From the NCBI GenBank assembly GCA_022360275.1, contig JAKSDC010000118.1, positions 1-61,039 on the forward strand: a stretch of 61,039 nt of DNA. Reading direction: 5' to 3'. Below the pieces are notes generated by a model, which saw nothing but the letters and a program-made list of their open reading frames with translations, did not search any database and was not told the DNA's origin. This document shows, in pieces, positions 18,358 through 27,002 of this stretch (its first letter is position 1; each line of letters starts with the position of its first letter). A program made the translations under genes and the position numbers. This stretch comes from Chlorobiales bacterium. Lineage in GTDB: Bacteria > Bacteroidota > Chlorobiia > Chlorobiales > Chlorobiaceae.

Positions 18358-19332
18358 ATGGGTTTTTTTGTGATACTCGAACAAAGACAGGGGGGAGTCA
18401 AGGATGCTTCGGTCGATGTATGGCGAACTGTTCAGCATTTGGCTGAAGTCTCGGGAGACGCGGATGTTTGCGGTTTGGTGATGGGAGATGCCGACAGGGA
18501 CCGCATCAAGCGCAGATGCACGGGAAAAGGCCGGGTGTACACACTGAAGGACAAAGCTTTTCAAAATTATTGTCCGCAGTGCTATGCTGAAACAATCGTA
18601 GAAATGGTCGGCCGTACTGGCGCTGAACATGTTTTTCTGGCAAATACTGCAATGGGCAGAGACCTTGCCCCGCGTATTGCGATGCGCCTGGATGCAGCTC
18701 TTGCATCCGATTGTGTTGTGGATGCGGATGGAACCGGCGTGCTGAAAGCGGAGACGACAATGTATTCGGGTACTGTTTCTGCCGTGATTCAGGGATTGAA
18801 GAAACGGACGGTCTACAGCCTGGCTCCAAGGCTGCGTTTCTTCGGGAGGCCCGCCGAAAACGCCGTTGACATTGTCGGCGATGAAAGAGGATGCGTTTTG
18901 GAATGTAATCCTCTTCTGAAGGAAATTGTTTATCATACAGGTAGAAAAGATATTGCCGAAACGGATATTATCGTTGCTGGCGGAAGAGGGGTTGGGGGGA
19001 GTGAAAACTTTGCCATGCTCGAGTCCCTGGCAACTGTTCTCGGCGGGGCTGTAGGTGCAAGTCGGTCGGCGGTGGATGAGGGGTGGCGTCCGCACTCCGA
19101 CCAGATTGGCCAGACAGGGAAAAGCGTTGCCCCCAGACTTTACATCGCATGCGGCATCTCGGGCGCACCCCAGCATTTGGCAGGTATTGCCGGTGCCGAA
19201 ACAGTTGTTGCAATAAACCGTGACAGGGATGCGCCTCTTTTCAAGTCTGCGGATTACGGGATTGTCGGAGATATTGCCAAGGTGCTTCCTCAACTTGAAA
19301 GAGCGCTTTCCGGTTTTCTTCGTGTGAAATGA
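18358..19332 (+). CDS. etfA: Electron transfer flavoprotein alpha subunit
   Basis: The 324-residue FAD-binding subunit has an N-terminal domain and a C-terminal domain carrying the FAD site: VVAGGRGVGG near 205, a conserved SRSAVDEGW, then PHSDQIGQTGKSVAPRLYIACGISG and H-L-A-G before AINRDRDAPLF. All the usual FAD contacts are present. It forms a heterodimer with EtfB. The pair is divergent from the TRAP binding protein gene across a gap of about 113 bases, which may hold a shared regulatory region. Confidence 0.9.
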   Translation: MGFFVILEQRQGGVKDASVDVWRTVQHLAEVSGDADVCGLVMGDADRDRIKRRCTGKGRVYTLKDKAFQNYCPQCYAETIVEMVGRTGAEHVFLANTAMGRDLAPRIAMRLDAALASDCVVDADGTGVLKAETTMYSGTVSAVIQGLKKRTVYSLAPRLRFFGRPAENAVDIVGDERGCVLECNPLLKEIVYHTGRKDIAETDIIVAGGRGVGGSENFAMLESLATVLGGAVGASRSAVDEGWRPHSDQIGQTGKSVAPRLYIACGISGAPQHLAGIAGAETVVAINRDRDAPLFKSADYGIVGDIAKVLPQLERALSGFLRVK

Positions 19333-19421
19333 TTTATGCGGTTTAATTGTTAGTTGATTTTGTTTGGTGAAGCTATGGCCTTTCCAGATTGCAGTCATAG
19401 CGGGAACAAAAAATTGTTCAG

Positions 19422-20015
19422 ATGGATAAACTTCAGGTTGATATACTCGGGCTGTCCACCAGCCCGCATACAAACGGGGCATATGCACTGATTCTTTATG
19501 AAGTGGAAGGCAAGAGGAAGCTGCCGATCATTATCGGTGGTTTTGAGGCGCAGGCCATCGCGTTAAAGCTGGAAAACATAAAGCCGCCAAGACCGTTTAC
19601 CCACGACCTGTTCAAGACAATAGCCGACACCTTCAGTCTCAGTGTCAAGGAGGTGTTTATCGATGAACTGCATAACGAAACCTTTTATGCAAAAGTTATC
19701 TGTGAAATGCACGGTGAAACCCACGAGATCGATGCGAGGCCCAGCGATGCAATTGCTATAGCTGTCCGGTTCGGGGCTCCGATTTTTGTGTCTGAAGAGA
19801 TTATGAATGAAGCGGGAATCAGGGAGGAGCAACAGGAAGAGGCTGAAGTTACAGATCAGGGGACGGAGCAGGGAGCTTCGAAGGAGCTTGCAGGCAAGGT
19901 GGGGTCATCGCTTAACGATTTGCAGAAAATGCTCGATGACGCGGTTAACCGTGAGGACTATGAAGAGGCGGCACGTCTGCGTGACGAAATCAGCCGGATC
20001 AAAGGAAGCTCATAA
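19422..20015 (+). CDS. DUF151 bifunctional-nuclease-family protein with UVR motif
   Basis: The 197-residue protein has an N-terminal DUF151 domain (about 1-130) with LPIIIGGFEAQAIAL, and PSDAIAIAVRFGAPIF. A linker rich in Glu and Gln follows, then a C-terminal UVR motif (about 160-195: LDDAVNREDYEEAARLRDEI). DUF151 proteins are described as nucleases in plants and some bacteria; the bacterial role is unclear. The two-domain form is common in Bacteroidota and Chlorobiota. A shared terminator follows. Confidence 0.87.
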   Translation: MDKLQVDILGLSTSPHTNGAYALILYEVEGKRKLPIIIGGFEAQAIALKLENIKPPRPFTHDLFKTIADTFSLSVKEVFIDELHNETFYAKVICEMHGETHEIDARPSDAIAIAVRFGAPIFVSEEIMNEAGIREEQQEEAEVTDQGTEQGASKELAGKVGSSLNDLQKMLDDAVNREDYEEAARLRDEISRIKGSS

Positions 20016-20028
20016 AGGCGCATACACG

Positions 20029-20059
20029 AAAAAAGGAGGCTGGGATGCCTCCTTTTTTT
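20029..20059. terminator. Bidirectional intrinsic terminator
   Basis: A6, GGAGGC, TGGGAT, GCCTCC, T7: a perfect 6-base GC stem flanked by A and T runs. It ends both the DUF151 gene (plus) and the outer-membrane protein gene (minus). Confidence 0.92.
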
Positions 20060-20082
20060 CATAAAAACGTACCCCCTCTGGA

Positions 20083-20823
20083 TTAAAACATGACTCTCAA
20101 GCCGAGCAGACCGTTGTGGCTCGTGATGTTGGTGTTGACTCCAAGCATCGTGAAATCCGTGGTTCCAAAGTAACGGTACCGTGCATCGAGCATGATGTTA
20201 TTCGTAAGAGGGATACCGAGCCCGACACCTGCCTGGTAGGCAAACGTAACCTCATGGATGTTGAGGTCGAGGTCTTCCACCCACTCTTCAAGTGGGATTG
20301 CACCTACTCCGTCACCATCCGGGCAGTCATTACAGGAGACACCATTTACGGAGACATCACCCATGGAAACCTGGGCGACGCCAACACCGACAGTCGGTGA
20401 AAGCTCGACGCCGCCGCCAAGAGCGATATCGTAGTAACCGTTCATGAGCAGGGAGAGAACGGTGATATCCCCGTCGAGATCAGCGGTGATATAAAGGTCG
20501 TTTTTGAAGTTTACCCAGTCCCATTCGCTAGGGAGTACCAGATTCAGTGCATCGACGTCGTTTCTCTGGTAGCCGAGCTCACCTTCAACCCTGTAGTCGC
20601 CGTAGTCGCAACCAAGAGCGCCAAGAAGGGTGATCCCGGAGCTGAAATCAAGCTCTGCATCCAGCGAGGTTGCATCGGTAAGACCGGCGATATCTTCCAG
20701 TTCGGCATCATTCATCCAGGATATACCGACAGCGCCGCTGACATACTTGTCGGCGCTGAAACCGGCGGCAGACCACATGACCGCAACCAGGAACACTGCC
20801 AGTAGTGAAATTACTTTTTTCAT
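20083..20823 (-). CDS. Outer-membrane beta-barrel protein, copy 1
   Basis: The 246-residue protein has a signal peptide (MKKVISLLAVFLVAVMWSA, cleaved near AGFSA-DKY). The body alternates polar and hydrophobic residues, contains GALGCDYGDYRVEGELGYQ and ends with an aromatic residue (LLGLRVMF). That fits a small opacity-type 8-stranded barrel. The start is taken at 20823 because it begins the signal peptide; an upstream ATG at 20880 adds an implausible prefix. It is a tandem paralogue of the next gene (21014-21718), and both have near-identical 3' ends. A loop with two close cysteines (SCNDC) is unique to this copy. The function is unknown. Confidence 0.83.
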   Translation of the reverse strand: MKKVISLLAVFLVAVMWSAAGFSADKYVSGAVGISWMNDAELEDIAGLTDATSLDAELDFSSGITLLGALGCDYGDYRVEGELGYQRNDVDALNLVLPSEWDWVNFKNDLYITADLDGDITVLSLLMNGYYDIALGGGVELSPTVGVGVAQVSMGDVSVNGVSCNDCPDGDGVGAIPLEEWVEDLDLNIHEVTFAYQAGVGLGIPLTNNIMLDARYRYFGTTDFTMLGVNTNITSHNGLLGLRVMF

Positions 20824-20964
20824 TATTTTTCTACAGTTAGGTTGTTGAAAAGCATGAATGACTATCATGCGCAGGAGCATGTTTTGCCTTACAAGGTAAG
20901 TTTACGTGTTTTTACCGTTTTTATCAACCATTTTTTTTGAGACATCCCTTACCCGAAAGAAAAC

Positions 20965-20991
20965 AAAAAAAAAGGAGGCGGTGAAGCCTCC
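20965..20991 (-). terminator. Intrinsic terminator of beta-barrel copy 2
   Basis: Read on the minus strand: stem GGAGGC, loop TTCACC, stem GCCTCC, then nine T residues. It lies 23 bases after the stop of the copy 2 gene and separates the two paralogues, so copy 1 must have its own promoter. Confidence 0.9.
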
Positions 20992-21013
20992 TTCATAATC
21001 CCACAACCCGGAC

Positions 21014-21718
21014 TTAGAATCCTACACGCAGACCAAGCAGAGCATTGTGGCTCGTGATGTTGGTGTTGGTGTTAAGCATCGTGAAATCCGTGGTTCCAAA
21101 GTAGCGGTACCGTGCATCGAGCATGATGTGGTTGGCGACAGGAATACCGAGACCGATACCGGCCTGGTACGCAAACGTGGTTTCATTGATATTGAGGTCA
21201 TAATCTTCCAGCTCACTAGCCCACTCGGGGAGATCATCGAGGCTAACATCATCCACAGAAACCTGTGCAACGCCAACGCCGACAGTCGGTGAAAGCTCGA
21301 CGCCGCTACCGAGATCGATATCATAATAGCCGTTCACGAGGAGAGAGAGAACGGTAATGTGACCGTCAAGGTCGATACTGTCATCAACGTCAATGTCTTC
21401 TCCTTCAAAGTAAATAGTCCCGTCCAAGCTGACTGAGTCGACGTCGTTTCTCTGGTAGCCGAGCTCGCCTTCAAGCCGGTAGTCGCCGTAGTCGCAGCCG
21501 AGTGCGCCGAGAAGGGTAATCCCGGAGCTGAAGTCAACATCTACATCCAAATTGCCATCATCGTACTCTAAGACTCTATCCAGGTCAGCGTCGTTCATCC
21601 AGGATATGCCGATATTACCGCTGACGTACTTTTCAGCGCTAAGGCCTGGGGCGGACCACATGACTGCAACCAGGAATACCATCAAAAGTGATAGTGCTTT
21701 TTTTTTTTTTTTCTCCAT
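21014..21718 (-). CDS. Outer-membrane beta-barrel protein, copy 2, with poly-A start
   Basis: The 234-residue paralogue of the neighbouring gene has a signal peptide (ALSLLMVFLVAVMWSAPGLSA) and barrel strands ending LLGLRVGF. It begins MEKKKKKALS: the five Lys codons are an unbroken run of 15 A bases two codons after the start. A change of one or two A would shift the frame, so expression could switch on and off by slipped-strand mispairing; the present length is in frame. Copy 1 lacks the tract. The loops are rich in Asp and differ from copy 1, which suggests diversifying surface loops. The function is unknown. Confidence 0.84.
   Translation of the reverse strand: MEKKKKKALSLLMVFLVAVMWSAPGLSAEKYVSGNIGISWMNDADLDRVLEYDDGNLDVDVDFSSGITLLGALGCDYGDYRLEGELGYQRNDVDSVSLDGTIYFEGEDIDVDDSIDLDGHITVLSLLVNGYYDIDLGSGVELSPTVGVGVAQVSVDDVSLDDLPEWASELEDYDLNINETTFAYQAGIGLGIPVANHIMLDARYRYFGTTDFTMLNTNTNITSHNALLGLRVGF
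21698..21712 (-). repeat. 15-base poly-A tract inside a start region
   Basis: Fifteen A residues in a row on the coding strand directly follow ATG GAG of the beta-barrel gene. Runs this long inside a coding region are rare outside phase-variable genes. Sequencing error in the run is possible. Confidence 0.9.
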
Positions 21719-21849
21719 GTTTTGTTCGTAGGAACAGATTAGGTACTTGTTGCAAAAAATAATAAAAGTAAAAACTTACTTATAGGTTTAAGATAAAAGT
21801 TTTCAATAATGAATCATAATAAAAACTGCTAAAATCACTCTACTATCAG

Positions 21850-24315
21850 TTATTGGGCAAATTGGCCAAAGCTGAAGATGAATTTCCAGCCCTGGTTGTC
21901 TGCGCCGGGATTGCTGGCGACAGGATCGAATCCGTATCCGTAATCAAGACCGACAAGGCCGATGATCGGCAGGTAGAGTCTGAGACCGAGCCCCGCCGAC
22001 TTTTTCAGGTCGCCGTAGTTGATATCTTCCGCGGATCCCCAGAGGTCACCGGCTTCGACAAATGCCAACGCGTAGACGCTTGCAGTCGGCGAAAGTGTCA
22101 GCGGGTAGCGGAGCTCCGTCGTAAATTTCGAATACACCCGTCCGGTATACAGATCGGTATCTTCGTTGAGAACACCGATAGAGCGGTCGTCATAACCGCG
22201 CAAGGGAACGGTTGACAGCGAGGAAAGGCCGCTGCCACCCATATAGAAAGAGTCGGTGTACGGGAGGTAGTCGTCCTCACTGAACGTATCGAGGTAACCG
22301 TGCTGGGTCGAAAAGTTCAGGACAAAGTCCCCTCCCAGATGGAAGTACCAGCTCGAGCTGCCGATAAATTTGTAGAAATCAACGCTGCCCGGCAGGGGGC
22401 CGCCGGCAAGCTGGGCCGAGATCCAGTTTTTGCTGCCCCTGCGTGGGTAGATAGGGTTGTCGATGCTGTTTCTTGTTATGGTTTGCGTGATGGAGATTTC
22501 ATCCGCCTTGTCGGGCAGGTTCTCGGAATCGACAAAGCTCAGCAGCTCGCCTTTGCTATGCAGGTATTTCAGTTTCCAGTTGATTGAAAAATAGTCATCC
22601 GGCCAGGTCAGGCGCCTGCCGATATTGAGCGACACTCCGGTTTGTCTGAGGAGATTGTCGTCGTCTCCGTCATCATCATAGTTCCTCTGCGTTTTAAAGA
22701 CAGAGAAGCCCAGGGCTGTCGGGGTGCCGAACGCCCAGGGTTCGGTAAACGATAATGAAAGCGTGCGGTAATCTTCGTTGCCGAACTGCCACTGGAAGGA
22801 AAGTTTCTGGCCGTCTCCATGCGGCAGGGGGTCCCATGCTTCTCCATTGAAAAGATCCTGTAATGAGAAGTTGTTGAACGTTACGCCCAGTGCGCCCGTA
22901 AAGCCGATGTTGCCGCTGTAACCGACAGAAGCGTTGAACGTATCGGTTTGCTTTTCGGTGACGTTATAGGTGATGTCAACCGTCTTGCTTGCTTCATCCG
23001 GTTGGATGTCAGGCCTTGTGGTTTCAGGGTCAAAGTAGTTGAGCATCGAGATTTCCCTGATGCTTCTGACAACATTTTTCCGGCTGAACATGTCTCCGGG
23101 AACGGTGCGTAACTCTCGCCGGATAACGTGATCCTTGGTTTTCGTGTTGCCCTTGATATTGATTTTGCCGAGTCTGAACTGCTCCCCTTCACGCAGTGAG
23201 ATGTTCAGATCGACCGAATCGGGCGGAATGACCTGTTCCTGCAGGGACGAACGGAAAGAGAGGTAGCCGCGGTCCAGGTAAAGTGACGCGACATCACGAT
23301 TATCCTTGGCAAAGTTCAGCTTTTCCTGAATTTTTTTTGCATTGTATCGGTCACCTTTTTTGATGTCGAAAACAGTGTTCAGGATGTCTGTTGTCGCAAA
23401 GTCCTTGGTGTTGCCGTTCCAGGTGACATTTCTGATATAGTAAACAGGACCCTCTTCGAGAAAGATATCAATATTCAGTCCTTTTCGGTTTTTCGTGTAA
23501 GAAATGGAATCCCGCACGATGGTCATATCCCGATAACCGTTTTCCCGATAAAAATCAACAAGCAGCTTTTTGTCCTGGTTGTATTTTTCAGTATCGAGTT
23601 TCGGTTGTCCAAAAATTGTTTTCCACCATGCGTTCTGGCTGGTTTCCTTGAAAACGCCCCGGAGTTTCCCGTCCTTGAATGCATTATTGCCGTGGAACCG
23701 GATCTTTTCAATGATCACCTTCGATTTCTCGTCGATCGAGAAGAGAGCGGCTACCCGGTTATTCTGCAGCCGTTTCAGCGTGTACTTGACCTCGGCTCGC
23801 AAATAACCTTTTTCCTGATAGGCACTTTCGATCTTTTTTGCTGCGGTCAGCAGGCTCTGTTCATTAACGTGCCTGCCGGGGTAGAGTGCAGCGATGTCGG
23901 CAAGCTCTTTATCTTTCAATTTGTCATTACCTTCGAAAACAACCTGATCGAGCAGGGGAAGCTCGCTGACGATAAACTTCAGGTCGACCAGCTTTCCGGA
24001 TATGTCTTGTTCAGCCTGTATATCGCTGAACTTTTTCTGTTTCCAGAGGTATTCAATAGCTCCGGGGATTTCAGGTCCCGGTATGGTTATGGAATCTCCC
24101 TTTTTCAGGGGAAGACTGTTCAGGAGTTCATCTTCACTGATGGTTTGCAGGCCGCTGAACGATATGTTGGAGACGGTGTAGCGAGCAGCCTGTTTTTGTG
24201 TTTTGTTTGTTGCTGCTGAAACAGGTGATGAGAAAACTGCCGTGAGGAAAAGAAACAGTAAGCATGTGGTAATACTGCGCCGGAAAAAGTGTAATTGTTT
24301 CATGGAATTGCACAT
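21850..24315 (-). CDS. bamA: Outer-membrane protein assembly factor BamA (Omp85)
   Basis: The 821-residue protein has a signal peptide (to about residue 35), five POTRA repeats (about 45-430; for example VVFEGNDKLKDKEL and INIKGNTKTKDHVIRRE) and a C-terminal 16-stranded barrel. The barrel lid loop shows PLRGYDDRS, the counterpart of the BamA V/L-R-G-F/Y motif. It inserts outer-membrane proteins, working with Skp (also in this window). The start at 24315 lies 5 bases after uppS; a second ATG at 24303 is equally plausible. uppS and bamA form an operon. It ends GQFAQ, not the usual terminal aromatic. Confidence 0.94.
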   Translation of the reverse strand: MCNSMKQLHFFRRSITTCLLFLFLTAVFSSPVSAATNKTQKQAARYTVSNISFSGLQTISEDELLNSLPLKKGDSITIPGPEIPGAIEYLWKQKKFSDIQAEQDISGKLVDLKFIVSELPLLDQVVFEGNDKLKDKELADIAALYPGRHVNEQSLLTAAKKIESAYQEKGYLRAEVKYTLKRLQNNRVAALFSIDEKSKVIIEKIRFHGNNAFKDGKLRGVFKETSQNAWWKTIFGQPKLDTEKYNQDKKLLVDFYRENGYRDMTIVRDSISYTKNRKGLNIDIFLEEGPVYYIRNVTWNGNTKDFATTDILNTVFDIKKGDRYNAKKIQEKLNFAKDNRDVASLYLDRGYLSFRSSLQEQVIPPDSVDLNISLREGEQFRLGKINIKGNTKTKDHVIRRELRTVPGDMFSRKNVVRSIREISMLNYFDPETTRPDIQPDEASKTVDITYNVTEKQTDTFNASVGYSGNIGFTGALGVTFNNFSLQDLFNGEAWDPLPHGDGQKLSFQWQFGNEDYRTLSLSFTEPWAFGTPTALGFSVFKTQRNYDDDGDDDNLLRQTGVSLNIGRRLTWPDDYFSINWKLKYLHSKGELLSFVDSENLPDKADEISITQTITRNSIDNPIYPRRGSKNWISAQLAGGPLPGSVDFYKFIGSSSWYFHLGGDFVLNFSTQHGYLDTFSEDDYLPYTDSFYMGGSGLSSLSTVPLRGYDDRSIGVLNEDTDLYTGRVYSKFTTELRYPLTLSPTASVYALAFVEAGDLWGSAEDINYGDLKKSAGLGLRLYLPIIGLVGLDYGYGFDPVASNPGADNQGWKFIFSFGQFAQ

Positions 24316-24320
24316 CGTTG

Positions 24321-25160
24321 TTATAACCTGCTGGGTAAAGCTTTGTTGTCTTTAAGTTGTTCGCTCGTCAGACCGAAGCGGCGCTCCCGCTTCTGAAAAT
24401 CCCTTATTGCGTCGTATAGCTGGCTTCGGCGGAAATCAGGCCAGTAAGTATTGGTGAAATATATTTCCGAATAGGCACTTTGCCATAGAAGAAAATTGCT
24501 TATGCGGAATTCACCGCTTGTTCGTATCAACAGTTCCGGCTCGGGTGTTCCTTTGGTAGAAAGAAACGATTCGAGAAGATGCTCGTCAATCTTGTCAGAA
24601 GAAAGATGTCCAGCCGCTACTTTTTTGCAAATTTCCCGGCATGCCTGCAGGATATCCCATTTTCCGCTGTAACTCAATGCGACGCAGAGTGTCAGTCCGG
24701 TGTTGTCTTTTGTGAGCTCAACGGTTTCCCTGAGGGTTTCCCGAACCTTTTCGGGAAGCTGCGAGATATTACCGATGACATGAAGTCTGACGTTGTTGCG
24801 GTACAGTTCCTGCGCCTCTTTTTGCAATACCTTGATTAAAAGCTGCATCAGGGAAGAGATCTCTTTTTCAGGCCTTTTCCAGTTTTCCGTTGAAAAGGTA
24901 AAGAGGGTGAGATATCGTATGCCAAGTTGGGCGGAGGCTTCAACGACATCGCGTGCTGCGTCGACGCCGGCAACGTGCCCTTCAATGCGGGTTTTCCCTT
25001 TTTGCCGTGCCCACCTGCCGTTGCCATCCATGATGATGGCGACATGTTCGGGTAGTTCGCAGGCTGCTTTCAGATCATGCCTGATTTTTTCATCCTGGGG
25101 ATCAATTGCAGACTTGAACCAGCGGGATTTGAATGCTGCAGAAAAATCCATAGTTGACAT
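24321..25160 (-). CDS. uppS: Undecaprenyl diphosphate synthase (cis-prenyltransferase)
   Basis: The 279-residue enzyme extends farnesyl diphosphate with IPP to make the lipid carrier for peptidoglycan and LPS. The diagnostic motif is IIMDGNGRWA (Asp is catalytic) near residue 41. FSTENWKRP and the C-terminal SGEFRISNFLLWQ with YSEIYFT follow. All regions of the UPP synthase family are present, with a longer N-terminus (about 35 residues) than E. coli UppS. ATG at 25160, with another ATG three codons in. bamA follows directly. Divergent from gatA. Confidence 0.95.
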   Translation of the reverse strand: MSTMDFSAAFKSRWFKSAIDPQDEKIRHDLKAACELPEHVAIIMDGNGRWARQKGKTRIEGHVAGVDAARDVVEASAQLGIRYLTLFTFSTENWKRPEKEISSLMQLLIKVLQKEAQELYRNNVRLHVIGNISQLPEKVRETLRETVELTKDNTGLTLCVALSYSGKWDILQACREICKKVAAGHLSSDKIDEHLLESFLSTKGTPEPELLIRTSGEFRISNFLLWQSAYSEIYFTNTYWPDFRRSQLYDAIRDFQKRERRFGLTSEQLKDNKALPSRL

Positions 25161-25191
25161 TCGAAATAGTAGACGTCAATTCCATCATTGC

Positions 25192-25216
25192 CATGTTTTG
25201 CTGTCGGAAAAACATG
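25192..25216. repeat. Inverted repeat between uppS and gatA
   Basis: Arms CATGTTTT (25192-25199) and AAAACATG (25209-25216) are separated by nine bases. It is 32 bases upstream of the uppS start and could be a leader hairpin or an operator for the divergent genes. Confidence 0.5.
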
Positions 25217-25360
25217 ACTTCATGCTCAACGGAAGTCAAAATACATGAAATTGAATTATATACAGTTATTTATTATTATACAAGCCAAACATTGGCGCTG
25301 AGATGAGAGCGGCGCGCCCCTTCGGGTATATCGGATTTCAACAATTCCATTGAAAAAGTA

Positions 25361-26794
25361 GTGCGATTTTCCTCATATCAGAACCTGCGCAAAAAACTTC
25401 TCGATCGTGAAACCAGCTGTGAAGCGGTCGTTCACGACTATCTTGAGAGGATTCTGAAAAACCGGGACAGGAATGTCTATATAACGGTCTTTAACGAGCG
25501 CGCTCTTGAGCGGGCCCGGGAACTTGACAGGAAGCTGGGGGATGGCCGTAAGCCGGGAAAGCTTTTCGGTTTGCCAATGGCAATCAAGGATAATCTTTCA
25601 GTAGAAGGGGCGTCTCTTACCTGTGCTTCGCGCATTCTGTCACATTATACGGCGGTGTACAACGCGACTGCCGTCGAAAGGCTCCTTGCCGAGGATGCCG
25701 TTTTTCTGGGTAAGGTCAATATGGATGAGTTTGCAATGGGCAGCTCCAACGAGAACTCGGCTTTTGGCCCGGTACCGAATCCTTACGACAAGACCCGTGT
25801 TCCCGGCGGAAGCTCGGGAGGTTCTGCGGCTGCGGTTGCGGGAGACCTTGCAATGGTTGCACTTGGTTCCGATACAGGCGGTTCCGTCAGACAGCCGGCC
25901 GGTTTCTGCAATGTTGTCGGGTTAAAGCCAACTTACGGCAGAATATCCCGTTACGGTCTGGTCGCGTTTGGCTCTTCATTCGATCAGATCGGTGTACTCT
26001 CGAAAAACTGCGACGATGCCGCCCAGGTATTAAATGTCGTAGCGGGGAAAGACGATGCGGATACCACCTCGTCTCATCATGTGGTGCCGGACTATGCAGA
26101 GGAAATGGACCGTGTTTCGGTAAAAGGATTGAAAATCGGTGTTCCCAAGGAATATTTCCCCGAGAATCTTGACGAAGGAGTTGCCGCTGTCGTCAGCGAA
26201 CGTCTTGAGGAATTGCAGGAAGCCGGAGCTGAGCTTTTGGAAATCACGCTGCCCGAAAGTGATTATGCGATTGCCGCCTATTATATTCTGACAACTGCAG
26301 AAGCGTCCTCCAATCTTGCCCGTTTCGATGGGGCGAGGTACGGCTATCGTTCACAAAATGCGGAAGATTTAGGGGGGATGTACGTAAACTCACGGACGGA
26401 AGGTTTCGGCAGCGAAGTGAAGCGAAGAATTATGCTTGGCACCTATGTACTTTCCGCCGGTTATTACGATACCTATTATAAAAAAGCCCAGCAGGTCAGG
26501 AGGATTTTTCTCAACAGGTACCAGGAGGCACTCGGCAAGGTTGATGTTATCGCAGGACCTACGTCGCCTTTTCCTCCTTTCGGGATAGGAGATAAAGTGA
26601 GCGATCCGCTGGAAATGTATCTTGCCGATGTATTTACCGTACCGGCAAGCATTGCTGGAATGCCTGCTTTGAGCGTCCCTGCCGGTTTTGACGGTTCCGG
26701 ACTGCCAGTCGGGCTTCAGCTTATTGGAGATTTTTTCGAGGAAGGAAAGCTGCTCGGTATCGCAAGGGAGATTCAAGGGGGACAGGAGCAATGA
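25361..26794 (+). CDS. gatA: Glutamyl-tRNA(Gln) amidotransferase subunit A
   Basis: The 477-residue amidase splits glutamine to amidate Glu-tRNA(Gln) or Asp-tRNA(Asn) within GatCAB. The Ser-cisSer-Lys triad is readable: Lys76 in AIKDN, Ser151 in GGSSGG and Ser175 in DTGGSVRQPA. These numbers are offset by exactly three from the S. aureus enzyme. It starts with GTG at 25361. gatB and gatC are not adjacent in this window, so the complex is encoded at scattered loci, as is common in bacteria. Confidence 0.96.
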   Translation: MRFSSYQNLRKKLLDRETSCEAVVHDYLERILKNRDRNVYITVFNERALERARELDRKLGDGRKPGKLFGLPMAIKDNLSVEGASLTCASRILSHYTAVYNATAVERLLAEDAVFLGKVNMDEFAMGSSNENSAFGPVPNPYDKTRVPGGSSGGSAAAVAGDLAMVALGSDTGGSVRQPAGFCNVVGLKPTYGRISRYGLVAFGSSFDQIGVLSKNCDDAAQVLNVVAGKDDADTTSSHHVVPDYAEEMDRVSVKGLKIGVPKEYFPENLDEGVAAVVSERLEELQEAGAELLEITLPESDYAIAAYYILTTAEASSNLARFDGARYGYRSQNAEDLGGMYVNSRTEGFGSEVKRRIMLGTYVLSAGYYDTYYKKAQQVRRIFLNRYQEALGKVDVIAGPTSPFPPFGIGDKVSDPLEMYLADVFTVPASIAGMPALSVPAGFDGSGLPVGLQLIGDFFEEGKLLGIAREIQGGQEQ

Positions 26795-27002
26795 AATAAG
26801 CCGGCAGCATTCGGTTGGCAGTCTGCAAGAAGCGGATTCGAATGATTTTTCGTGAACCCTGAAAGCGAACAAAACAATTCAACAATCTTTTTTATGGGCG
26901 CCTCAATTTATTGTCTCTCCTATCCGCTCAACGAGGCAGTTGGATCGCGGAATAAATAAAGAGAGGGGGGCTCTTTATCAACGCAGAAAAGAACATAGAC
27001 AC

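Noticed and set aside
18211..19488. 425-codon open frame on the minus strand opposite etfA
   Set aside because: The etfA frame has clear FAD-binding motifs; the antisense product is low in structure and matches nothing I know.
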